Below are positions 49,895-56,509 of a DNA stretch of 64,000 nt, one piece after another. Each line of letters opens with the position of its first letter. The first letter of the stretch is position 1. This stretch comes from Actinomycetota bacterium. Lineage in GTDB: Bacteria > Actinomycetota > Thermoleophilia > Gaiellales > Gaiellaceae. The DNA is taken from assembly GCA_005884575.1 (NCBI GenBank), contig VAWW01000055.1:41378-105377 (forward strand), read 5' to 3'. The notes under the pieces were generated by a model. The model was not told the DNA's origin. It did not search any database and saw only the letters and a program-made list of their open reading frames with translations. A program made the translations under genes and the position numbers.

Positions 49895-50519
49895 AGTGAT
49901 CCTCTGGGACGTGGACACGCAGGTCGACTTCATGGAGCCGTCCGGAAAGCTCTACGTGCCGAAGGCGAACCAGGTGGCGCCCGCGATGGAGCTGCTCGTC
50001 GACGCTGCGCGCGCCGGCGGAATCGTCCATGTCGCCTCCGCCGACGACCACGAGCTGACCGACCCGGAGATCTCCCACCGCCCCGATCTCCGCAACACGT
50101 ACCCGCCGCACTGTCTACGCGGGACGCGCGGCGCCGAGAAGATCCTCGAGACGAAGCAGCGCGACCCGCTGCCGCTCTCGCTCGTGCCGTACCCGCCTGG
50201 ACTCGTGCCGGCGCTCGTTGTGGGCCGCCGCGAGATCCTGCTACTGAAGAAGAACTTCAACGTCTTCACGAACCCGAACACCGACGCCCTCCTCGACGCG
50301 CTCGACCCGCAGGAGATCGTCGTCTTCGGCGTCGCGACCGACGTCTGCGACGACGCCGCGATCCGGGGCTTCCTCCAGCGCGGCCGCCGCGTCACGTTCG
50401 TCGAGGACGCCGCCCGCGGTCTGGACGAGGCCCGGACTGCCGCCTGCACGGCCGATTGGCGCGGCCGGGGGGTCGAGTTCACGACGGCCGCCGAGGCCGC
50501 CGCGCGCCTCCGCGGTTGA
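49887..50519 (+). CDS. Nicotinamidase-like cysteine hydrolase (isochorismatase superfamily)
   Basis: A protein of about 210 residues. The triad is Asp in WDVDTQVDF, Lys in LLKKNFNVF and Cys in VFGVATDVCDDAA. The metal site DDHELTDPEISH and the loop PPHCLRGTRGAEK match nicotinamidase (PncA) rather than isochorismatase. Together with pncB upstream this would deamidate nicotinamide and return nicotinate to NAD synthesis. The start is unclear: TTG 49887 is listed, GTG 49896 is possible, and the upstream extension is the repeat element and not coding. No -10 hexamer stands close. Confidence 0.83.
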   Translation: MSTVILWDVDTQVDFMEPSGKLYVPKANQVAPAMELLVDAARAGGIVHVASADDHELTDPEISHRPDLRNTYPPHCLRGTRGAEKILETKQRDPLPLSLVPYPPGLVPALVVGRREILLLKKNFNVFTNPNTDALLDALDPQEIVVFGVATDVCDDAAIRGFLQRGRRVTFVEDAARGLDEARTAACTADWRGRGVEFTTAAEAAARLRG

Positions 50520-50552
50520 CGCCCGCCCAGTCCTGGCGATGATGAGTGAGAG

Positions 50553-52079
50553 GTGCCGGACATCGCACATTGGTTTCACGAGGCCGGTCAGTTCGCGCTG
50601 ACCTGGCTCCCGCTTGCGTTCTTCCTGCTGATGGCCTTCGTCGTCTTCATCCTCTGGAAGACGCTGCAGGTCATGCCACGCGTGAAGCCGGCCCACGTCA
50701 GCGCGAACTCGGGTTCGTCGGTCAGCTTCGGCGACGTGGCCGGGGTCGAGGAGGCGCGCGCCGAGCTGATGGAGGTCGTCGACTTCCTGCGCCACCCGAA
50801 GCGATTCGAGCGGCTCGGGGCGAAGGTGCCGAAGGGAATCCTCCTCTACGGACCGCCGGGGACCGGGAAGACGCTGCTCGCAAAGGCGGTCGCGCACGAG
50901 TCTGGCGCGTCGTTCTATTCGCAGAGCGCCTCGGCCTTCGTCGAGATGTTCGCCGGCCTCGGCGCCGCGCGCATTCGCAAGCTCTTCGACGACGCGCGCA
51001 AGCACGCGCCGTCGATCGTCTTCATCGACGAGCTCGACGCGGTCGGCGCGGCCAGGACGGGCCACGGCTTCAACCGCGAGCAGGATCAGACGCTGAACCA
51101 GCTCCTCGTCGAGCTCGACGGCTTCACGCCGACCGATCAGGTCGTCGTCATGGGCGCCTCCAACCGGCTGCAGGATCTCGACCCCGCGCTTCTGCGCCCG
51201 GGCCGCTTCGACCGCCAGATGATGGTCGCCCCGCCCGATCTCGCCGGCCGCGAGGCGATCCTCGGCGTCCACACCCGGAACAAGCCGCTCGCGGCCGACG
51301 TCGACCTGAGCATGATCGCGCGCCACACCGCCGGCCTCACCGGCGCCGATCTCGCGAACATCGCCAACGAGGCCGCGATCTTCGCCGGCCGCCGCCAGGC
51401 GCAGTACGTCACGCAGGCGGATTTCGAGAACGCGATCGACAGGATCGTCGCCGGCCTGCAGCAGAAGAAGGCTCTGACGGAGAAGGAGCGCCGCATCCTC
51501 GCGTACCACGAGGGCGGCCATGCGCTGCTCTCACATCTGATGGGCGACCTCTCGCCCGTGTCCAAGGTGACGATCGTCTCCCGCGGGCAGGCGCTCGGCT
51601 ACACGCTCCACCTGCCGACCGAGGACCGCTACATGCAGACGAAGGAAGAGCTGATCGACTTGATGAAGATCGCCCTCGCCGGCCGCGCCGCCGAGCAGGT
51701 GGTCTTCGGGCGCGTGACGAACGGCGCCGCCAGCGACCTCGAGAAGGCGACACAGATCGCCCGCTCGATGGTCTTCGAGTGGGGAATGTCCGACAACGTC
51801 GCCTCGCGGACGATGCGCGCCGACAACTACGCGCTCTCCGAGGAGACGAAGCGGCTGCGCGACAGCGAGCAAGCCCGCCTGACGGACGAGGCCTACTCGG
51901 AGGCCGTGCGCCTCGTGAAGAAGCACCGGAGCGCGCTCGACCGGATCGCGACCGCGCTCCTCGAGAAGGAGACGCTCGACAAGGAGGAGCTCGAGGCGCT
52001 CGTCGCCGGTCTCGAGATCGAGTCCCGCGCCTCCGCACTCGTCGGCGCGGTCCGCGCGCTCCCGCAACCGGGCGCCTAG
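50553..52079 (+). CDS. FtsH-like AAA+ membrane metalloprotease
   Basis: A 508-residue FtsH relative. One N-terminal membrane segment (about 16-35) replaces the usual two with periplasmic domain, so the protein is short. The AAA+ module has Walker A YGPPGTGKTLLA at 99-110, Walker B IVFIDELDAVG, the pore motif FVEMFAGLGAAR (usually FVGVGA) and the SRH region RPGRFDRQMM. The zinc motif is HEGGH at 319-323 (usually HEAGH), still HExxH, with a late ASDLEKAT Asp ligand. A role in membrane protein turnover is likely. The start is GTG 50553 with no close -10 hexamer. Confidence 0.9.
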   Translation: MPDIAHWFHEAGQFALTWLPLAFFLLMAFVVFILWKTLQVMPRVKPAHVSANSGSSVSFGDVAGVEEARAELMEVVDFLRHPKRFERLGAKVPKGILLYGPPGTGKTLLAKAVAHESGASFYSQSASAFVEMFAGLGAARIRKLFDDARKHAPSIVFIDELDAVGAARTGHGFNREQDQTLNQLLVELDGFTPTDQVVVMGASNRLQDLDPALLRPGRFDRQMMVAPPDLAGREAILGVHTRNKPLAADVDLSMIARHTAGLTGADLANIANEAAIFAGRRQAQYVTQADFENAIDRIVAGLQQKKALTEKERRILAYHEGGHALLSHLMGDLSPVSKVTIVSRGQALGYTLHLPTEDRYMQTKEELIDLMKIALAGRAAEQVVFGRVTNGAASDLEKATQIARSMVFEWGMSDNVASRTMRADNYALSEETKRLRDSEQARLTDEAYSEAVRLVKKHRSALDRIATALLEKETLDKEELEALVAGLEIESRASALVGAVRALPQPGA

Positions 52080-52102
52080 GCCCAGCCGCTAGCATCGCGC
52101 CG

Positions 52103-52507
52103 ATGGAGGCGCGTGGCATCCACCACCTCGGCGTGGCGGTCGAGGACCTCGACGAGGCGGTGGCGACCTATGAGCGGCTGTTCGGCGCGGAGGTCGAGCA
52201 TCGAGCCACCGTCCCCGATCAGGGCGTCGAGGCCGCTGCGGTGCTCGTCGGCACGGGCCGCGTCGAGCTGCTTGCGTCCCTCGGGGCAGAGACCCCGGTC
52301 GGCAAGTTTCTCGCCAGCCGCGGGCCTGGCATGCACCACGTCGCGTACGAGGTGCCGGACATCCGCGCCGCACTCACCGACCTCCGCGCCCGCGGCGCCG
52401 AGCTGATCGACGCCGAGCCGCGGGCGGGTATGTTCGGGCTCGAGGTCGCCTTCGTCCATCCGGACGCCGTTCACGGCGTGCTCTCGGAGGTGGTCGCGCC
52501 TGTCTGA
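52103..52507 (+). CDS. mce: Methylmalonyl-CoA epimerase
   Basis: A 134-residue VOC-fold epimerase converting (R)- and (S)-methylmalonyl-CoA. It has the opening IHHLGVAVEDLDEAVATYERL, VELLASLGAETPVGKFLASRG, GMHHVAYEVPDI and the terminal VAFVHPDAVHGVL; the metal-binding His and Glu positions are in place. No mutase genes are adjacent. ATG 52103 is 7 bases after TAGCAT. The stop TGA lies 5 bases inside the DUF3107 gene, whose start appears to be CTG. Confidence 0.9.
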   Translation: MEARGIHHLGVAVEDLDEAVATYERLFGAEVEHRATVPDQGVEAAAVLVGTGRVELLASLGAETPVGKFLASRGPGMHHVAYEVPDIRAALTDLRARGAELIDAEPRAGMFGLEVAFVHPDAVHGVLSEVVAPV

Positions 52508-52727
52508 CGACCGCGTCCAAGTCGAGATCGGCTTTGATGGGAGTCAGATCATGCTCGCCCGCGTCACCGGGGATTCCGCCGACGAGCTGGAGCGCGCGCT
52601 CGCGTCCGCGAGCGAGAACGTCGTCGCGCTCGACGCCGAGGACGGACGCTACGCCGTCGCAGTCCACAAGGTCACCTACGTGAAGCGCTTCGCCCGCGAG
52701 AGCCGGGTCGGCTTTGGCGCCGGTTAG
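52500..52727 (+). CDS. DUF3107 family small protein with probable CTG start
   Basis: A 75-residue DUF3107 protein, an actinobacterial family of unknown function. The reading frame gives SDDRVQVEIGFDGSQIM, DSADELERALAS, ALDAEDGRYAVAVHKVTYV and RVGFGAG, matching the family from end to end. No ATG, GTG or TTG is available upstream of the first strand. CTG 52500 gives the expected short N-terminus and overlaps the epimerase stop by 8 bases, so CTG initiation with coupling is inferred. In actinobacteria this gene is often close to sigma or helicase genes; here an ECF sigma gene follows. Confidence 0.78.
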   Translation: MSDDRVQVEIGFDGSQIMLARVTGDSADELERALASASENVVALDAEDGRYAVAVHKVTYVKRFARESRVGFGAG

Positions 52728-52757
52728 CGCTTCCCGGCGGAGGGAACGCGCCAGAGG

Positions 52758-53339
52758 GTGACCGAGGAAGCGACCCGAGCCCGGTCCAAGGAATCGACCG
52801 ACCAGGTTCGCAAGCTGGTCGAGCGCGACCAGCAGGGAGACCGGGCCGCGCTCGAGGAGCTGTACCTGATCCATTTCGACCGGATCTACAGCTACCTGCA
52901 CATGAGCGTCGGCAACCGGCATGACGCGGAAGACCTGACGACGCAGACGTTCCTGAAGATACTCGAGTCGATCGGAAAGTTCCGGTGGCAGTCGGCGCCG
53001 TTCTCCGCGTGGCTCTTCCGGATCGCGCACAACCTCGCGATGGACCACTTCCGCGCGCGCCGCCGCTGGCAGCCGGAGGAAGAGGTGCCGGAGCCGCCGG
53101 GCGAGGAGGAGCCGTCCGCCGAGCTCCAGGCGATGCACTCGATCGGGCGCCAGTCGATGCTCGCGCTGATCGAGGATCTCTCGTCGGAGCAGCAGCAGGT
53201 GTTGACGCTGAAGTTCGTCTTCAACTTCCAGAACGCCGACGTCGCGACGATCCTCGGGAAGACCGACGGTGCGATCAAGTCGCTGCAGCACCGGGCGCTC
53301 GTCTCGCTGCAGAAGCAGATCCAGGAGGCGCAGAAGTAA
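52758..53339 (+). CDS. ECF-type RNA polymerase sigma factor
   Basis: A 193-residue sigma-70 family protein with region 2 (ALEELYLIHFDRIYSYL, NRHDAEDLTTQTFLKILE, then the FSAWLFRIAHNLAMDHFRAR -10 reading part) and region 4 (LIEDLSSEQQQVLTLKF, TILGKTDGAIKSLQHRALVSL), joined by an acidic Pro-rich linker. No anti-sigma gene of a known type follows. The next gene encodes a small membrane protein with LspA features that could be a regulator or an unrelated neighbour. The start is GTG 52758; the 30 bases upstream contain a purine-rich GGAGGG. Confidence 0.88.
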   Translation: MTEEATRARSKESTDQVRKLVERDQQGDRAALEELYLIHFDRIYSYLHMSVGNRHDAEDLTTQTFLKILESIGKFRWQSAPFSAWLFRIAHNLAMDHFRARRRWQPEEEVPEPPGEEEPSAELQAMHSIGRQSMLALIEDLSSEQQQVLTLKFVFNFQNADVATILGKTDGAIKSLQHRALVSLQKQIQEAQK

Positions 53340-53370
53340 CCGGTCGCGGCGGAGGGCCGTTGCACCTCCG

Positions 53371-53754
53371 ATGGTGCAGCTGGTCCGATCCGCGTTCCTC
53401 GCCGCGACGGTCTGCACGACCTGCCTGGTCGTCACCGCGTTTGCGTTCCACAACGTGTCGCTCAACCGAGCGACCTCGGCGTCCTGGCATCTCACGAGCG
53501 CGCTGACGGCCGCCGCCGTGCTCATCGTCGCCGCGTTCCTTGCGCGCCTCAGCCGCCTGCTCGTGCTCGAGCTCGCCGCGGCGGGCGTCGCCGGCGGACT
53601 GCTCGCCAACAGTCTCGTCGCCGGCGCCTCGGGCGGAGTCGCGGACTTCGTCCACGCGGGCGGCTGGATCTACAGCCCCGGCGATCTCGCCGTGATCGGC
53701 GGAACGGTGCTGCTCGCGCTCGGCACTGCGACCGCGGCCCTGCGCATGGGCTGA
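53371..53754 (+). CDS. Small membrane protein with signal-peptidase-II-like (LspA) features
   Basis: A 127-residue protein with four hydrophobic segments. The C-terminal half reads GGLLANSLVAGASGGVADF, then WIYSPGDLAVIGG, which parallels the GGALGNxxDR...VDF...FNxAD signature of lipoprotein signal peptidase, with both catalytic aspartates kept but the N and R of the first motif altered. The protein is shorter than normal LspA (about 160) at the N-terminus. It may be a diverged LspA or a membrane partner of the ECF sigma factor upstream. ATG 53371 is used. Confidence 0.65.
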   Translation: MVQLVRSAFLAATVCTTCLVVTAFAFHNVSLNRATSASWHLTSALTAAAVLIVAAFLARLSRLLVLELAAAGVAGGLLANSLVAGASGGVADFVHAGGWIYSPGDLAVIGGTVLLALGTATAALRMG

Positions 53755-53772
53755 GCGGTAGCCTGCGCGCTC

Positions 53773-54681
53773 GTGGCGCTGGAGGTCGGGATCGTGGGGC
53801 TGCCGAGCTCCGGCAAGTCGATGTTGTTCCAGGCGCTGACCGGCTCGCGCGCGGCGGGCGACGTGGGGATGGCCGCGGTCCCCGACGAGCGGCTTCGTCC
53901 GGTCGCGGAGGTCGTGCACGCGCGGAAGGTGACGCCCGCCGCGATCCGCGTCGTGGAGGTGCGCGGCACGGGACCGCAGCTGCTCGGGAATCTGCGGCAG
54001 GTCGACGCGCTGCTCGTCGCCCTCGACGGATTCTCCGGGACGCGCGTGCCGGCCGACGACCTCGAGACGCTGAAGCTCGAGCTGCTCGTCGCGGACCGCG
54101 ATCACGTCGAGCGGCGGCTGGAGCGCGTCGCGAAGCAGGCGAAGTCCGGCGATGCACGCTTGAAGCAGGAGGCGGCGCAGCTCGAGGCGCTGCTCGCGCA
54201 CCTCGACGCGGGGAACACGATCGCCGATTGGAACGGCGAGCTGCCGCCGGAGCTCGAGCCGCTGACGACGAAGCCGGTGATCGCGATCGAGAACGGCCCG
54301 GGCGGTGTCGACCTGAAGATGGAGGCCGAGCTCGCCGAGCTTGCGCCCGACGAGGCTGCGGAGTTCCGGGAGGGCGAGTCGGCGCTCGCCGAGGTGGTGC
54401 GGCGGCTCGCCGAGACGCTCGACCTGATCACGTTCTTCACTGCGGGCGAGAAAGAGACTCGGGCGTGGACGCTGACGCGCGGCTCGACCGCGCTCGACGC
54501 GGCGTCGACGATCCATTCCGACATCGCACGCGGCTTCATCCGCGCCGAGGTGCTGCGCTGGGACGACCTCGTCCGGCTCGGATCGGCGGCGGAGGTCGCG
54601 CGCGCGGGCCTGCAGCGCCTCGAGGGCAAGACGTACGTTGTCGAGGACGGCGACGTTCTGAACATCCGCTTCAACGTCTGA
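53773..54681 (+). CDS. Degenerate YchF/OLA1-like GTPase-fold protein with TGS domain
   Basis: A 302-residue relative of the ATPase YchF (normally about 363). The P-loop GLPSSGKSMLFQALTG is intact. The switch regions are reduced: the DIAGLVKGASKGEGLGN segment of YchF has shrunk to EVRGTGPQLLGNLRQVD, removing the G3 aspartate, and the base-recognition motif is only VIAIENG. The coiled-coil and C-terminal TGS domain (LITFFTAGEKETRAWTL, then IHSDIARGFIRAEVL) are well kept. Nucleotide hydrolysis is doubtful, and binding to ribosomes through TGS is possible. GTG 53773 is 8 bases after TAGCCT. It is likely a paralogue of a normal ychF elsewhere. Confidence 0.84.
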   Translation: MALEVGIVGLPSSGKSMLFQALTGSRAAGDVGMAAVPDERLRPVAEVVHARKVTPAAIRVVEVRGTGPQLLGNLRQVDALLVALDGFSGTRVPADDLETLKLELLVADRDHVERRLERVAKQAKSGDARLKQEAAQLEALLAHLDAGNTIADWNGELPPELEPLTTKPVIAIENGPGGVDLKMEAELAELAPDEAAEFREGESALAEVVRRLAETLDLITFFTAGEKETRAWTLTRGSTALDAASTIHSDIARGFIRAEVLRWDDLVRLGSAAEVARAGLQRLEGKTYVVEDGDVLNIRFNV

Positions 54682-54687
54682 GCCCGG

Positions 54688-54715
54688 CGGTACCAGGTAC
54701 CGACGCAAAAGTGCG
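54688..54715 (+). repeat. Dispersed intergenic element, copy B1
   Basis: The perfect palindrome CGGTACC-A-GGTACCG (54688-54702) is followed by ACGCAAAAGTGCG. It lies 6 bases after the YchF-like stop. The gap 54682-54829 holds two copies of the element and no gene. Confidence 0.65.
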
Positions 54716-54771
54716 CCATAGCTGTGCCGTAACTGCTCCCGGCTCACCGAGATTACTGTGCTTCGTGCAAA

Positions 54772-54803
54772 CGTCGGTACCAGTACCGACGAAAAAGTGT
54801 GAC
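54772..54803 (+). repeat. Dispersed intergenic element, copy B2
   Basis: The perfect palindrome CGTCGGTAC-CA-GTACCGACG (54772-54791) is followed by AAAAAGTGTGACG. It is preceded by TGTGCTTCG, as is copy A at 49848. It lies between the convergent YchF-like and EamA genes and could act as a two-way stop, but no proper T-tract is present. Confidence 0.65.
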
Positions 54804-54829
54804 GGTTCTGTGCAATTTCGGCGCCCAGG

Positions 54830-55672
54830 CTAGCCGGCACTGATGAGCGCGACGCCCAGTAATGCGGCCGCCGCGCCGCCGAGCTGCGAGGGCGCGAGCC
54901 GCTCGGACAGCAACACACGCGCCAGGGCGACGACGATGACCGGATACAGCGACGCGAGCACGGCCACGACGCTGAGCAGCCCGCGATTGCCCGCGAGGCC
55001 GAAGAGGATATTCGCGCCCGTGTCCGCAAGGCCGACGCCGGCGAGCAACGGCCAGTGCCGCAGCGAGCCGCGCACCGGCACGCCCATCGCGAGCACGAAC
55101 GCGAGGCCGAGCGGCACCGCGGTGACCCGCATCGAGAAGGTCGCCCAGATCGGGCTTCCCTTGGCGGCGGCGTTGAGGCCGACGAGGGAGGATCCGAACG
55201 CGAGCGCCGCGATCAGCGCGAAGCCGACGCCGGCGGCGATCCGGCGGTCGTGCAGCACCTCTCGCTCCGGTTCGATCGACGCGACGACGACGCCGGTGAG
55301 CGCGATCGCGACGCCGGCTCCCTGGAGACCGGAAGGCCGCTCGCCGTGGATCAGGCCGACCGCGACCGGCACGAGCACGGCCGTTGCCGTGATCGGCGTG
55401 ATCACGCCCATCGCGCCGACCTTCATCGCGGTGTAGAAGGCGATCAGGCCGACGAATCCCGCAGCGCCGGCGGCGGCCCCGTAGAGGATGCGGCGCGCCG
55501 AGGGCGCGTCGCCGCCGACGGTCGCGACGAGCAGGCCGCCGAGCACGAGCCCGGCAACCTGCGAGACGAGGATCACGAGCACGACGGGCAGGCGGCGTGC
55601 CGCCACGCCGGCTCCGAAGTCGGCGAAGCCCCAGGCGAGGCTCGCCCCGAGCGCGAGGAGGATCGCGCTCAG
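54830..55672 (-). CDS. EamA/DMT-family transporter with probable CTG start
   Basis: A 280-residue transporter with ten hydrophobic segments in two EamA repeats (LALGASLAWGFADFGAGVAAR at the start, the second repeat from about residue 140 with LIAALAFGSSLVGLNAAAKG). Family members export amino acids, nucleosides or other small molecules. No ATG, GTG or TTG exists upstream of the first helix; CTG 55672 overlaps the stop of the exonuclease gene as CTGA and gives the natural N-terminus (SAILLALGASLAWG). Convergent with the YchF-like gene across 148 bp of repeats. Confidence 0.84.
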   Translation of the reverse strand: MSAILLALGASLAWGFADFGAGVAARRLPVVLVILVSQVAGLVLGGLLVATVGGDAPSARRILYGAAAGAAGFVGLIAFYTAMKVGAMGVITPITATAVLVPVAVGLIHGERPSGLQGAGVAIALTGVVVASIEPEREVLHDRRIAAGVGFALIAALAFGSSLVGLNAAAKGSPIWATFSMRVTAVPLGLAFVLAMGVPVRGSLRHWPLLAGVGLADTGANILFGLAGNRGLLSVVAVLASLYPVIVVALARVLLSERLAPSQLGGAAAALLGVALISAG

Positions 55673-56490
55673 GGCGTCGGCACGGGACGCGTCGCGGCGA
55701 CCGCGTCGAGCTGGTTCGCGTGGTAGAGAACGGCCGCCTCGGCGGTGCGTGCGGCGCGAAGGTCGTGGTGCGAGGCGACAGCGTGCAGGAGCTCGGCGCG
55801 TACGTCCGGTTCGAGCGCGGCTGCGCGCTCCTCGATCAGCCGCAGACCGAGATGGATGTGACCGAGCAATCTGCCCTCTTCGGTCTGCCGGAAGACCGGG
55901 CCGCGCCCGAGCTCGAGCGTGCGGCCGACGTCGTGCAGGAGAGCGGCGGCGACGAGCAGGTCGGTGCGCAGGCGCGGATGCAGCTGCGCCGTCTCGCGGC
56001 CGAGCGTCGCGACTCCGACGGTGTGCTCCAGCAGCCCGCCCGCGTACGAGTGATGGCCGTCGAGCGTCGCCGGCACCGCGCCTAGGTCGCGGTCCGCGAG
56101 CACGCGCTCGACGGTCGCGCGCAGTCCGGGGTGCGAGAGCTCGGCGGTGAGAAACTCGAGGAAGCCGCGCAGCTCGTCGGCGTCGCGCCGCATCGCAGGC
56201 GCCATCGTCGCCGGGTCGACGTCGGCGGCCGGCTCGAGCGTGTGCACCGCGAGCTGCAACCCGTCGCGGAAGCGCTCGACGCGGCCGAGCACGCGAACGG
56301 CGTCGCCCTCTGCGAACCGCGCATCGAGCAGTTCGACGTCCTGCCACACGCGCGCCTCGATCCGGCCGCTCGGGTCGACGAGCTCGAGTGCCAGGTACGG
56401 CGCGCCGTTCCGGGTGCGGAGCCGTTGTTTGCGCGACACCGCGTAGACGCCCTCGACGGTCCGGTCCTCGGTCAGCTGGGCGATCGTCAC
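55669..56490 (-). CDS. YhaM-like 3'-5' exoribonuclease (OB-fold plus HD domain)
   Basis: A 273-residue protein. An OB-fold nucleic-acid domain at residues 1-85 opens TIAQLTEDRTVEGVYAV and has LALELVDPSGRIEARVW. An HD phosphohydrolase domain follows with HHSYAGGLLEHTVGVA, the HD pair in AALLHDVGRT, a GHIHLGLRLIEE helix and HAVASHHDL. This is the YhaM/CBF1 layout of RNA 3'-5' exonucleases. The start is GTG 56490, which gives the family N-terminus and lies 7 bases after TAGACT. Its stop is in CTGA with the EamA start. Confidence 0.88.
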   Translation of the reverse strand: MTIAQLTEDRTVEGVYAVSRKQRLRTRNGAPYLALELVDPSGRIEARVWQDVELLDARFAEGDAVRVLGRVERFRDGLQLAVHTLEPAADVDPATMAPAMRRDADELRGFLEFLTAELSHPGLRATVERVLADRDLGAVPATLDGHHSYAGGLLEHTVGVATLGRETAQLHPRLRTDLLVAAALLHDVGRTLELGRGPVFRQTEEGRLLGHIHLGLRLIEERAAALEPDVRAELLHAVASHHDLRAARTAEAAVLYHANQLDAVAATRPVPTP

Positions 56491-56509
56491 CGGAGCTAGT
56501 CTAGGCCCC
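56491..56509. promoter_or_regulatory. Bidirectional promoter with largely overlapping -10 hexamers
   Basis: Plus-strand TAGTCT (56497-56502) is 7 bases before ATG 56510. Minus-strand TAGACT (56503-56498) is 7 bases before GTG 56490. The hexamers overlap by 5 bases within TAGTCTA. The gap is only 19 bp, the shortest divergent gap here. Confidence 0.65.
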
